Below are positions 23,563 to 33,931 of a stretch of 64,000 nt of DNA, one piece after another. The notes under the pieces were generated by a model. The model was given only the letters and a program-made list of their open reading frames with translations. It was not told the DNA's origin and searched no databases. The stretch covers positions 620,001 to 684,000 of the forward strand of contig JAZKJV010001870.1 of assembly GCA_037367405.1 (NCBI GenBank), given 5' to 3'. Positions within the stretch are counted from its first letter, which is position 1. Every line of letters starts with the position of its first letter. The stretch is from Ottelia alismoides (Eukaryota > Streptophyta > Magnoliopsida > Alismatales > Hydrocharitaceae). A program made the translations under genes and the position numbers.

Positions 23563-25504
23563 CTGCAGCCAAATGTCAGATGAGAAGCAAAAAGCATTTT
23601 GCGAACACGAACAGAGTTAGAATTTGCTAGATAGTATACCACCTGGACAAATCTGTTGTTTACAAAGAATGGAAGAAATGATGGCCGAGATGTTTGCTGT
23701 CTTGAAAACAACAATCTGGAGAAGAGAAATAGAACAAACCCTTTAAAAGCCGTACTGTATTTTTTTTCAAAAAAAAAGTAAGCTTTAAATTAGGTTGAAA
23801 CAATTAAGACAACACAAGGAAGAATAAATAAGTTCAGAAGAAAAACTTTATTAGTAAATTTATTATCATATTTTATAAATATCAAATTAATAAACAATTT
23901 CCCCCTGGTACCCGTTTTACCAAATCGAATGCCGTGTGAGTTCTTTTCATAAACAAATCCATTTCATTATTTTTTTTTGAGGACATGCCATAAGTTGTGT
24001 GTCGAAACGTAAGCAGAAGTTCGTTACATGTATATATTGCAGAATCTGTTATAAGAAAATACATATTGTAAATTCAAGTGGATATATCTAAACAAAAATA
24101 AATTAAGACACATGGAACAAAATAAAATACAACAAGAAGCCATTTCCGACTCAAGAAAAGTAATAAGGATTTCTCCATCCAAAATGGGACTTTTCTTTTC
24201 TAATTAAGATTGCTCATTAAATACTTCAAAACATCAAGGAACATAGAAACCATCAAGACATCAACATCCCAATGGTATGCGGTCATAATCCTAACTACAA
24301 CAAAGGTCAGGTTCTTCAAGTATCGCTTCACATTTTCCCATGAAGAGATGGCCACTACATGCACTTGTCCAAAACTTCTGAGGCAGTTAATTTGTCTACC
24401 ACTCTTTACGGATCGGATGCGGACTGCTAAACACCTCTACACGTCCTTTTATTCTGAGATCAGGAGGAACACCAGCATTTCACCCTCAGACACCATCCAT
24501 TAATTCTTTTAGGCATAGCTTTCCATAAGGGCCATGCCTCCCAAAGTTTCGTTAATTACAATGGGTGTGCGGAAAATAATCACGTGAGATGCCTTTGGGA
24601 TAGCTGAAATTTCCACCTTTCCAAGTTAGCGAAATCGAAAGATTACATTGCTTTTTTTCTCATGATTTCAATGAAATATCAGCGAAATTTCACCAAAATG
24701 ACTTGTTATTTCAGTGTTCTAAAATAAGGAAATCTGACCCTTTACGTTCATCGAAATTCGTTTATACCAATGAATTTTCACCCATTTCTCTGCCAATGTG
24801 CCGAGCTTTTAGAGAGATTTATATTGCTTGAAGAAGCTTCTTTAATTAATCCCATAATTCTAGATCTAAATCCTGTCTAAATTAGTTAGAAACAAACTCC
24901 AAGAGTTAAATTCAATTTTAATATTTGTTGTTTCTTTCTTTATGTATATATATATATATATGTTTTGATGTGTAATCGTCGCATGTGTCACCACAGTCTT
25001 GTTGAAGAAGTGATTGTCATGTCTTCTGTTTCTAGTTTAGAATCCATGTCAGACTCTAAGCAATATCTTGTCGCTTCTGTTTCTCAAAAAATATCATCGC
25101 TTGCTATTACATATCAGCATTTGTTGTGATTATGACTATACTACTACTTCAATTAATAGGTATAGGAAGAAACCATATAAAATAGAGATTTTTTCCTTCG
25201 ATTATCTTTCGATTGTTAATACAAGATACCAGGATCCTTACTACAAGTAGTAGTACTACATCTTTGATCGTGAAATATGGATTGCTTGTTGAACCATGTG
25301 AATCGCGCGAAAGTAGGATACTTAAAATTCGAGGGTCAAAGAGTTTCATAAAACATTCTTTTGGTCATGGTACTAGGAACTAGAATCCTTAGATGACACT
25401 TATATTTCCGCAAAGCATAAGGGTATTCATATGAGAAATCTTACTTGAACTGCTCATTTTTTATCAGAAGCTTGTGATTTAGTTTTTCATGTGGCGAGTA
25501 AAGA
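23563..25504. other. Upstream of the first visible PHL exon; no recognised gene
   Basis: This should be PHL intron or 5' region. I looked on the minus strand for an exon encoding the PHL N-terminus (a basic FRPK-type motif after the start Met) and did not find it. A TA microsatellite lies at about 24943-24961. Nothing else is assignable. Confidence 0.5.
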
Positions 25505-25894
25505 AAAATATTTGTTAATTTCTTTTTGAAGCCAAATTAGGGGGGAAACACTCAAAGGTGTCCGCCCCAGGAATGTATTGATAAGGGAAAGAATAAAATA
25601 CAAAAAATAGAAAGCAAATTACAAGAGTCATGTCTCTACGAGACATTTTGCCTGGATACAAACATTCTCCCTATAAAACCTCTGCCCCGAGAAAAGCAGA
25701 TCATTTCTAGCCAACCAGATGGCCCAAACGATGGCCACCGGTGGGAGCAAGTCTCTCCTCGGGCGCTGCTTGGTGAGTATTAAAGTCTCGCAAAAGGAGA
25801 GTAGGCTAACTCAGCCATGGCCGGTCCCAAGCCCGGGTAAATGAGGAGGGTTGCGTTAGGTAGCCGACAACCAGCGTAAAACAGTCAGAGACAC

Positions 25895-25940
25895 AACTTC
25901 CTAAATAGTATTTTTTTAAAAAAATACTATTTAGGAAGTT
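25895..25940. repeat. Perfect 46-bp palindrome
   Basis: Two 23-bp arms, AACTTCCTAAATAGTATTTT... and its exact complement, meet with no spacer. It lies near the 5' end of the RTE leader. Confidence 0.9.
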
Positions 25941-26021
25941 GCCTCATAACAATCGGATCTTTTCAACATGGATTTAAGCAAACATACAGATTTCGTTGGG
26001 GCGTTCCCTACTTGCGGCGCG

Positions 26022-26163
26022 TTGCATCGCCCGAATGCAATGATAAATTGGCAAGGGCCGCTACATCGCAGCCTGGATGTAGTTCAAAATTTGCAAGAGT
26101 TCTCGCATGAGGAACACATGCGGGTAATTAAGCAAGTTCCGCTGCATCATCGCCCGGATGCAG
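26022..26163 (+). ncRNA. Repeated stem-loops in the RTE 5' leader
   Basis: Hairpins occur at TTGCAT/ATGCAA (26022-26040), CTACATC/GATGTAG (26061-26082), CGCATG/CATGCG (26104-26122) and CTGCATC/GATGCAG (26142-26163). The second and fourth lie in two diverged tandem units of about 80 bp. They differ by a paired A-T versus G-C change. These would be structures in the element's RNA leader rather than a separate gene. Confidence 0.5.
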
Positions 26164-26228
26164 TCTAAAATTTGCAAGGGTTCTCGCATAATGGACGCAT
26201 ACGAGTAATGAAGTTAGTCTAAAAGAGA

Positions 26229-26930
26229 TTGCAACGGAAGTTGCGGATTGGTAGTTGGAATATTGGCACTTTGACTGAAAAATTGATGGAGATAATGGAT
26301 ACGATGGAAAGAAGGACGACTCATATACTATATCCTCAAGAGACTAAATGGGTTGGAGAGAAAGCAAGGGAGATCGAGAAAACAAGCTTTAAACTTTGGT
26401 ATTCATGTAAACATAAGGGTAGAAACGGTGTTGGGGTGGTTGTTCATAAGCATTTGAAGGATTGTGTGGTTGAGGTGCAAAGATTCGGGGATCGGATTAT
26501 TTTGCTAAAATTGGTACTTCAAGAAGAAATTCCGAATATCATCTCATTTTATACACCGCAAATTGGTTTAGATGAAAAGACTAAACAAACTTTTTGGGAG
26601 GATCTGGATAAGATTTTACAAGGAATCCCACAAAGAGAGATGGTTTGCATAGGTGATCTTAATGGACATGTGGGAAAAAGATGCTTCAGGGCATGCTAGT
26701 ATTCATGGAGGACGTGATTCTGGGGATAGAAATGAAGAGGGAAAAGTCATTCTGGATTTTGTAACGGCATATGATCTTTTCATCGCAAACACTCTCTTCA
26801 AGAAGAGTGAGGAGCATTTAATTACTTATACGAGTGAGCCAACTATAATAGAAATAGATTACTTTGCGTTGAGGAGAAGAGATTGGTTGTGTTGTAAAGA
26901 CTGCAAAGTAATCCCAGGAGAGATTTGACA
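26229..26930 (+). pseudogene. RTE endonuclease domain (frameshifted)
   Basis: The frame opens with RIGSWNIGTLTEKLMEI and TTHILYPQETKWVGEKA, the start of an apurinic/apyrimidinic-type endonuclease (GSWNVGTL, LQETKW). It continues with IGDLNGHVGK, where a one-base shift near 26690 moves the frame. The later GHASIHGGRDSGDRNEEGK and YDLFIANTLF blocks follow in the next frame. A conserved catalytic motif near the end is eroded. It belongs to the RTE at 25808-31681. Confidence 0.85.
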
Positions 26931-27174
26931 ACCCAACATCGCTTTTTAATCTTAGATGTTCAATTAAAAGGACTGGTAAAGAAAAGGAGGATTCCTAAGA
27001 TCGCTAGAACTAGATGGTGGAATCTTCCACTGAAGAAATCGAGCTTCAGGGAGAAGGTTTTAGAAGACTTATCTTGGGATTGTAATGGAAGTGCAAACGA
27101 GATGTGGAAGGCAGTAGCATCTTGTATCCGAAAGGTAGCCAAAGAGATGCTAGGCGAGTCAAAAGGAGGAGCTT

Positions 27175-27664
27175 TGATGCAGCGTGATCCCAAATTATAA
27201 GGTCATATTTATTTAATTTATTAGTAGTCAATTTTATTTACGTTTTTAGGTTATCGAAATTGTCTAATTGAATAATTGAGATCGCATGTGATCTCAACGT
27301 TTATTTCGTAGATTTTAATTTGAAATTGAGTCAATTAATTAGTTAGAGCAGTTTAGGCAAGTCGGTTGTCAATTTAAATTAGGTTACTATTTTTGTAAAC
27401 CCATCTCTCCTATATAAAGAGAGGGTAGGCCATTGTTTTTAATCAGTCCAGTATTAATGAAAAATTGAGTTTATCTCAGTATCTCCCTCTTTCTCTTCTC
27501 CCTCCACGTGATCTCCGCGGTTCTCCTCCTTCAACCCCTCGTTACCGACGAGTTCTCTTCTCAACCCTTCCAATTTCTCTTCTCAACCCTCTGTCTTCTT
27601 CTCCACCAAAATCCACCGTTAAAAAAATTATTTTTTCGACGCCGCGAAAAGCCGATTTGCATCA
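27175..27664 (+). repeat. 5' LTR of young LTR element, copy 1
   Basis: It is 490 bp, with TATATAAA at about 27411-27418 as a TATA box and a downstream CT-rich leader. Confidence 0.95.
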
Positions 27665-27666
27665 TT

Positions 27667-27678
27667 TGGTATCAGAGC
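27667..27678 (+). promoter_or_regulatory. Primer-binding site (initiator Met tRNA), copy 1
   Basis: TGGTATCAGAGC is complementary to the 3' end of plant initiator Met tRNA, two bases after the LTR end. An ATG follows immediately at 27679. Confidence 0.9.
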
Positions 27679-28677
27679 ATGGAAACCGAATCGTTTTCAC
27701 GATTCGACGATCCCGTCGCATATTGGAGGATGCAATTTGATCTAAGTCATCTCAACCACAACTCGTCGTCTCGCAAGCGTTCAAGGAAGTTCAAGAAACG
27801 CATTGAATCAAGCATCAAAGTCCAAGCATGGTTGGACACACAAATCGAGGAAGATTCGTTCATGAACGGTTTATTTGATACAACTATTGTGCAAGAAGAA
27901 AAGGAGGACCATGGGCCCATCTTCGACGAAGGTCCTATGGAAGAAAAATACGAAAATCTCGACTTTTTTGCAATCGATGTTGCTGTCCAGAAGATTTCAG
28001 ATCAACCTCCGTCGCCGATAGCACCCCCGATGTCCGCCCCAGCCCCACTGCAGCCCAACAGTGGCTGGCCCGCACCCCTGGGCCCCCTTCGCACTCCGCC
28101 ACCGACATCTCCAGCACCGCAGCGTGTGGCCGCCCCCCGGCGGCGCATCCAGCTGCCGCTCCCCCTTCAGGTCCGCGAGCTGCAAGCCTACAGCAGGCCC
28201 TCTACGTGGATGCACCTTCCCGGTGTCTCCGCGCCAACGCCGCTCAACGTTGGCCTCGCCTCTTCCGCACCGTGTCTTCCGCGCACATCCAACCTCCGTT
28301 TTCTCCTGTGCGGGCAGCTCGGCGCCTCCGCGCGATCTCTCCATCCCACGGTCGCGCCCAAGGCCTCGCCGCCCTCGTCGTCGGTGACGTTTCCCCGCGC
28401 AGCCACCGTGCGCAAGGCCGTGCGCTGCTGCGGTCCCCCTTGCGGCCACACGACGTCCCCGACAGCCACCTGCAGCCCCCGCGCCTCACCCTCCCCACCA
28501 GCGCAGCTCGCGATTCCGCCGCGCAGCCCCCGCTCGCCGCACCCCCATCCCTCCCGCCAGCGACCCCTCTTCCTTGTGCGTCGTCCCACGAGCCGCAACC
28601 GACTCCCCGCCGCCTCACCCTCCCACGATGCCGAGGCTTCCCACCCCCTGTGCAAGAAAAAAAGGCCCCAACCCTAA
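27679..28677 (+). CDS. Proline-rich protein of non-autonomous LTR element, copy 1
   Basis: The ORF of 332 residues begins METESFSRFDDPVAYWRMQF directly after the primer site. The first 115 residues are charged (KRSRKFKKRIESS, then an acidic stretch EEKEDHGPIFDEG). From about residue 116 the protein is Pro/Ala/Ser/Arg-rich and low-complexity, ending KKKRPQP. I see no protease, zinc knuckle or RT. It could be a degenerate gag or a captured plant gene piece. GC content rises sharply at 27980-28680 compared with the flanks. Overlapping open frames in other phases (28206-28850) are probably GC-rich shadows, although the tail at about 28720-28850 resembles the equivalent tail of copy 2. Confidence 0.5.
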   Translation: METESFSRFDDPVAYWRMQFDLSHLNHNSSSRKRSRKFKKRIESSIKVQAWLDTQIEEDSFMNGLFDTTIVQEEKEDHGPIFDEGPMEEKYENLDFFAIDVAVQKISDQPPSPIAPPMSAPAPLQPNSGWPAPLGPLRTPPPTSPAPQRVAAPRRRIQLPLPLQVRELQAYSRPSTWMHLPGVSAPTPLNVGLASSAPCLPRTSNLRFLLCGQLGASARSLHPTVAPKASPPSSSVTFPRAATVRKAVRCCGPPCGHTTSPTATCSPRASPSPPAQLAIPPRSPRSPHPHPSRQRPLFLVRRPTSRNRLPAASPSHDAEASHPLCKKKRPQP

Positions 28678-29265
28678 CAGGACCGAGATTGACGGGATGT
28701 AAATCCCAAGGATTGTGGAGATGGAAATTAAATAGGGAAAATTGCGAGAAGAAACCCCAAATTCCCCATATTTACAGAGAGTTCAAAGGCCATAGGAAAG
28801 GAAGAAAGACTAAGGGGGCGCGAAATTTTCAAACATACCCCTGGTGGTGAAAATATTTAAAGAAAAGGGCTGCAACCCAGAATTATGGGGATCCTCCTTA
28901 TCCAAATAGGACTAGGGCCATGGGTCTTCCCTATTTAAGGACCCCATGGCTTCATTCATTAGCCACATCTCCTCTTCTCCTCTCCTTGTGCCATTGCTTC
29001 ATTATGGCTTCTCCAAGGACCATATTCTCCATGCCGCATCAATTTTTTGAACATCACGGGAAGGAGACAACAATCGAGACGACGCCGCCGTTCGCACCGC
29101 ACATGTTCTTCAACCACGACGGTCGCACCATTCCCTCCCGCATATGGATTCCGCCGTTCGCTCCACATCAGTTCTTCCAGAAGACGACGGAATGCGCCGA
29201 ATCTTCCTCCCAGCCTGCAGGTCCAGCAATTCGTCGGGAGACGAATTTTTAAAGCGGAGGAGAGT

Positions 29266-29756
29266 TGATGCAGCGTGATCCCAAATTATAGGGTCATATT
29301 TATTTAATTTATTAGTAGTCAATTCTATTTACGTTTTTAGGTTGTCGAAATTGTCTAATTGAATAATTGAGATCGCATGTGATCTCAACGTTTATTTCGT
29401 AGCTTTTAATTTGAAATTGAGTCAATTAATTAGTTAGAGTCAGTTTAGGCAAGTCGGTTGTCAATTTAAATTAGGTTACTATTTTTGTAAACCCGTCTCT
29501 CCTATATAAAGAGAGGGTAGGCCATTGTTTTTAATCAGTCCAGTATTAATGAAAAATTGAGTTTATCTCAGTATCTCCCTCTTTCTCTTCTCCCTCCACG
29601 CGATCTCCGCGGTTCTCCTCCTTCAACCCCTCGTTACCGACGAGTTCTCTTCTCAACCCTTCCAATTTCTCTTCTCAACCCTCTGTCTTCTTCTCCACCA
29701 AAATCCACCGTTAAAAAAATTATTTTTTCGACGCCGCGAAAAGCCGATTTGCATCA
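29266..29756 (+). repeat. 3' LTR of young LTR element, copy 1
   Basis: It is 491 bp, nearly identical to 27175-27664, with TATATAAA at 29503-29510. Confidence 0.95.
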
Positions 29757-31681
29757 AGCTTCATGTCAAAAGGAGGCTTGGTGGTGGAGTAAGTGGTGCG
29801 AGAGAAACTAAAAATTAAAAGAGCATGCTTTAAAGCTATGTCTAAAGATAAAACGGAGGAAACTATCACAAACTACAAATTAGCAAAGAATGAAGCAAAA
29901 AAGGCTGTAAGCGAAGCTAAGTCAAAAGCTTATGAAGTTTTGTAGAAAAATCTCGACTCTAAGGAGGGGCAGAAGGATATTTTCAAGTTGGGCAAAGCAA
30001 GAGAACGAAAGACCAAAGACTTTTCTCAAGTGAGATGCATTAAAGACGAGGATGGTCACGTGTTTGTTACTCAGAAGGATATAGAGACTAGATGGGAGCA
30101 GTACTTCCATAAACTTTTCATTGAGGAAGGAAATAAAGAGATCACTTTGGGTGATCTAGCTAGTAGTGAAAGTTACTTGAATCGTGCAAGTTATAGATGG
30201 ATACAAAAAAAGGAAGTAGAGAAGGCTTTGAAGGTTATGAGACTTGGGAAATGTGTAGATGGGATGACATCCCTGTAGAAGTATGGAGGGTTTTAGGTGA
30301 GCGTGGTTTGACTTGGCTTACGAATCTATTCAATATTATTTGGCAAAGCAAGAAAATGTCTGAAGATTGGAGGAGTATCGTGGTGCCTCTTTATAAGAAT
30401 AAAGGAGACATTCAAACTTGTTCAAATTACATAGATATCAAGCTAATGAGTCACACTATGAATTTTTGGGAATGTGTTATCAAAAGAAGGTTGAGGTAAG
30501 TTTCCAACGTAAAAGAAAATCAATTCGGATCCATGTCAGGTCGCTCAACTATTGAAGCCATTCATTTGCCGAGGGAAACAATGGAGAGTTATAGAGCTAA
30601 AAGGAAGAACCTCTAGAGAAGGCTTATGATTATGTCCCCACGAGAGATATTGTGGAGAGTTTTGGAGAAGAGACAAGTACATGTCCTATACATTAACCTC
30701 ATAAAGGACATGTATGATAAGGCTTTATCTTGTGTAAGGACCCTGTCTGGTAAGACTGGCTATTTTGACATCAACATTGGTTTACATCAAGGTTCAGCTT
30801 TGTGTTCATTTCTTTTTATTATGGACGAGTTGACAAGTCACATTTAGGATGAGTTATCTTGGTGCATGTTATTTGCTGATGACATTGTGTTGATTGACGA
30901 GACTAAAGATGGAGTAAATGAGAAACTTGAGGTCTGAAGACATGAGTTGGAGACTAAAGGATTTCGTATAAGTAAGGCTAAGACGAAATATATGGAGTGC
31001 ACCTTTGATGGAAGCAATGGCGAAGGAATCGATGTGAAGATTGGTAATGATAACAGTCGGAAGAGAGATTCTTTTAGATATTTGGGATCTATTTTGCAAC
31101 ATGATGGGGAAATTGATGAAGATGTTACTAATAGAATAAATGCAGGCTGGCTAAAGTGGAGAGGAGCCTCTGTTGTTTTCTGTGATAAGAAAATTCCTTT
31201 AAAATTAAAGGAAAGTTTTACAAAGCAGCCGTGAGATCAGCTATGCTCTATGGATTTGAATGTTGGCATGTGAACCATAGACATGTGTAGAGAATGGTTG
31301 TAGGAGAAATGAAAATGCTAAGATGGATGTGTGGACACACACGTAAAGATCGGATTCGGAATGATGCAATCAGAAAGAAAGTTGGTGTAGCTCTAATCGA
31401 GGATAAGATGCGAGAAAACTGCTTAAGATGGTTTGGTCATTTGCAAAGAAGATCAACTGATGCACCAATTACAATATGCGAGTGTTGGGATGTTGAGCCG
31501 ACTAAGAGAGGGCGATGACGGCCCAAGAAGTGTTGGAAAGAGATTATACGAAGGGATCTTAATTTTTTGTACATAAGCCCGGGATTGACCCAAGATAGAT
31601 CTGAATGGAGGCGAAGAATCCATGTAGCCGACCCTACTTAATTGTGGGAAAAGGCTTTGTTGTTGTTGTTGTTGCTGTTGT

Positions 31682-32366
31682 AGAAGGAGAACAGGCTCCC
31701 CGAGCCAACCCAAGCCAAGTCTGAATCCTCCCATATAGATCTTACCTCGCGATAAAGGAAGAAGAGATGCTCAACAGATTCAATCTCATTGCTGCAAAGA
31801 AGGCACCTATCAGAGACTGTCCCAAGTTGCCTGGCACAACGATCGCGCATCATCAGTCTCTTGCGTCTGAGGAGTCATAAAAAGAAACCAATGCGGTCTG
31901 GGAGCCCCAGTCACCACAAGAAACAACAGTCCCTAACCAGCTCGGCCGACTGTGAAGGAGGCGGTCTACAGATCGCCGCATACGCCCTTCTGGCCAAGAA
32001 ATATCCCCCCTCCACACCTAGTGGTCCCGCTCCCCGGAGGGGCCGCCAAGAGCCGCAGAGAGTCCAACAGTAGTAGAAACTCGTCAAGACGTTGGTCGAT
32101 GAAGCTAGCTCGAAAAAGCGGCATCCAGTTCCCGTTATTCCAGCAAGATGCAATACGGACGTCACGGTTAGCCGCCATGGCAAACATGCGCGGAAAACGA
32201 GCACAAAGCTCTCCCCCACCCGTCCAGTCGTCAGTCCAAAATGCGAAGATCTGACCATTTCCCAAAACCAGCCTAAAAAGCTCGCGGAAATGAGGAAGGG
32301 TAGATAAGATACCCTTCCAGAAAGGGGAAGGAGCGCATCCAGGACCACAGTTCTCCGGAGCGGCAT
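31682..32366 (-). pseudogene. L1 ORF2 C-terminal region (zf-RVT)
   Basis: Frames on the minus strand give FAFWTDDWTGGGEL, a segment with CWNNGNWMPLFRASF, and MRDRCARQLGTVSDRCLLC followed by SNEIESVEHLFF. These are the linker and zinc-finger of plant L1 ORF2, as in the copy at 62115-62925. The frame shifts at least once, so it is not functional. Confidence 0.75.
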
Positions 32367-32435
32367 CGAACGTCGAGTAAATCCGACGAATAAACTCAGT
32401 GCATAGATTGGACGTCGAGAAAATATTTGTTAATT

Positions 32436-33770
32436 AGTCGGGACAGCGGGGTAGAAGTGGAAGCAGGAGCGAGAGTAGTAGTGGAGGCGAGAAGATGGAG
32501 AGATGGAGCGGGAGTAGCTATGAAAGTTGTGCCAGGAAAGGAGAAGACCGACAAAGAGGGTGATTGGAGGGTCATCGTCATAGAGGGAGAAGAGGGGGAG
32601 GTGAGAGAGGATGTCGAGATGGAAGAGTTGGCAGGGGACGTCCCTAGGAGTTTGCCGAAGGGGAAGAAGCGTGCGTCAAAGGCCAAAAGTAGGGCAATGT
32701 CATGGTGCTTTTCCTGTGGAAACACTGATCACATGTCCAAGACTCGTGCAACGATCGAGCAACTATGCTTTCGGTGTGATTGCGCGGGCTATTGGAGGAG
32801 GGAGTGTGCAGTGAGGGGGCCGTGGTCGATGGAGGATGTGCCGACGAGTACTGTGGATGCGAAGTATGCCCCCTCCTTAGAAATGATGCCCGATGTGTTG
32901 TGGGTCTCTTTGTTGTCATGGCTGTCAAAAGAGGCGTTGAAGAAACCTTATCACTGTCATATGTTCTCTGGATGCATTTCTCTTTGACGATTCGGCTGCG
33001 AATTTAGGTTCACGGTTGTCGGCTAATTTGATTACCCTTGATTTTAAAGATCCGACCTTGGGCTCTCCGAGCTCGGCCTCGGGTAAGTATTACTTGAGCT
33101 CTCCTAATCATGATGTGAGGCTTCACTTTTCAAGTGCGATGACCCGCCTGAGCAATGGGGTGGTTCTGGGCACTGCTTCGGGTTCGACTCCTACTAAGGC
33201 ATAATTCAGGGTGGATCTGATAAGGCCTTCGAGGACCTCTGTTCCTCTAGGCCTCCAGCAGCTAGTATCCGAGGCGATGGCAGGGCCACCTCTTGGATCT
33301 GCAACAATTAAGACGACGACCTCTCGGGGGTGGTGATCTCCTCAGAGGACGGGCCACAGGTCTGCTTTCGAATGGGGATGTTGTTGGTGGAAGATCAACC
33401 TCTATGGGTTGTTTCGGCGATGGAGGCAGTGGAGGGAAGGGCTTCAAGCATGGGTGGGGAGCGTTGCACAAAGGAGATCGCCGACATCCTCACACCAGGC
33501 GAAATTAAGGGGTTTTCTCGAGTATGGGGTTTCAGTACAATGGGGCCGAAATGGGCTCAATCTTGGTAAGTTGGCCCCTGATGTGGTAAGCCAGCTGGTG
33601 ACCTTCTCGTGGAAACGCCACTGGACAAGTGCATTGTACTGGGAAACGAATTTCTTTAGTGCAAGCATGAGGCGAAAGGTGTAAAGGGCTTTGTAGCTGG
33701 GGGTGGAAGACCGGAGGAGGAGCTAGTGGAGGTTCCTTAAGGGGCTGAGGGAGGTATGGGACATGAGAAC
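32436..33770 (+). pseudogene. Older L1-type LINE, ORF1 part (RNA-binding, zinc knuckles)
   Basis: The frame 32427-32987 includes ISRDSGVEVEAGARVVVEAR and then two zinc-knuckle-like motifs, CFSCGNTDHMSKT and CFRCDCAGYWRREC. This is the ORF1 pattern of plant L1 elements. Downstream frames to 33770 are broken. The element continues on the other side of Copia-1 at 48133. It serves as the base layer of the whole nest. Confidence 0.7.
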
Positions 33771-33924
33771 TATTTGGGAAAATGAGAAACTTGTTTATTC
33801 CTTGAGCCCTATACTCTCTTATATAGAGGAGAGGCATATGGGAAAATTACATAAAACAGACAAGAGGAAAGGAAAATAGATAAACTAATACAGAAACATA
33901 GAAATATAGAAGCATATCTCTACA
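33771..33924 (-). repeat. 3' LTR of Copia-1
   Basis: On the plus strand it runs from TATTTGGGAAAATGAG to TCTCTACA. The adjacent CTCCCCCTCAAG (minus: CTTGAGGGGGAG) is the polypurine tract. Confidence 0.85.
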
Positions 33925-33931
33925 CTCCCCC

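Larger units (their letters stand above)
27175..29756 (+). mobile_element. Young non-autonomous LTR retrotransposon, copy 1
   Basis: The element is 2,582 bp with LTRs at 27175-27664 and 29266-29756 that differ by six substitutions and one indel. Both termini are TGATGC...GCATCA. The exact 5-bp duplication AGCTT lies at 27170-27174 and 29757-29761. The primer site TGGTATCAGAGC is at 27667-27678, and a purine tract (AAAGCGGAGGAGAGT) ends at 29265. The body encodes one ORF starting at 27679 and has no protease, integrase or RT. It is inserted into the RTE reverse transcriptase gene. The second copy is at 52680-54808. Confidence 0.95.
26931..31640 (+). pseudogene. RTE reverse transcriptase region (split and broken)
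   Basis: The linker (RTRWWNLPLKKSSFREKV) runs to 27174, where the LTR element interrupts it. It resumes at 29757 with CQKEAWWWSKW in a new context. RT blocks follow: FEGYETWEMCRWDDIPVEVW (shifted frame), SWCMLFADDIVLIDETKDG-like at 30850-30910, and YLGSILQHDGEIDEDVTNRI at 31078. The C-terminal part contains MKMLRWMCGHTRKDRIRND and ENCLRWFGHLQRRS. Many stops and frameshifts are present. Compare the better-preserved copy at 56577-59468. Confidence 0.8.
25808..31681 (+). mobile_element. RTE-clade LINE, full-length but split by an LTR element
   Basis: This plant RTE starts near AACTCAGCCATGGCCGG and ends in TTGTGGGAAAAGGCTTTG followed by a TTG microsatellite at 31658-31680, the usual RTE 3' end. 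Imperfect flanks, AAAAGGAGAGTAGGCT (25792) and AGAAGGAGAACAGGCT (31682), are the likely target-site duplication in the host L1. Without the inserted LTR element (27175-29756 plus its TSD) the length is about 3.29 kb, which is full length. The coding part has an endonuclease then a reverse transcriptase but carries frameshifts and stops. Confidence 0.85.
25521..32419 (-). mobile_element. L1-type LINE (5'-truncated), interrupted by an RTE
   Basis: The element is flanked by an exact 16-bp direct repeat, AAAATATTTGTTAATT, at 25505-25520 and 32420-32435. It reads on the minus strand, with its 3' end at the left next to a short A-rich tail. The 3' piece is 25521-25807 and the upstream piece is 31682-32419. 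The upstream piece encodes FAFWTDDWTGGGELCARFPR and then CLLCSNEIESVEHLFFL, the plant L1 zf-RVT region. The break is the insertion of an RTE at 25808-31681. The truncation removes the reverse transcriptase core. Confidence 0.85.

Noticed and set aside
23640..23730. Possible extra PHL exon just upstream of 23562
   Set aside because: The minus-strand translation (FKTANISAIISSILCKQQ) does not resemble the PHL N-terminus and lacks a convincing start or donor in phase.
28188..28655. Several long open frames on both strands in the GC-rich block
   Set aside because: High GC reduces stop codons in all frames. Only the frame that starts after the primer site has positional support.
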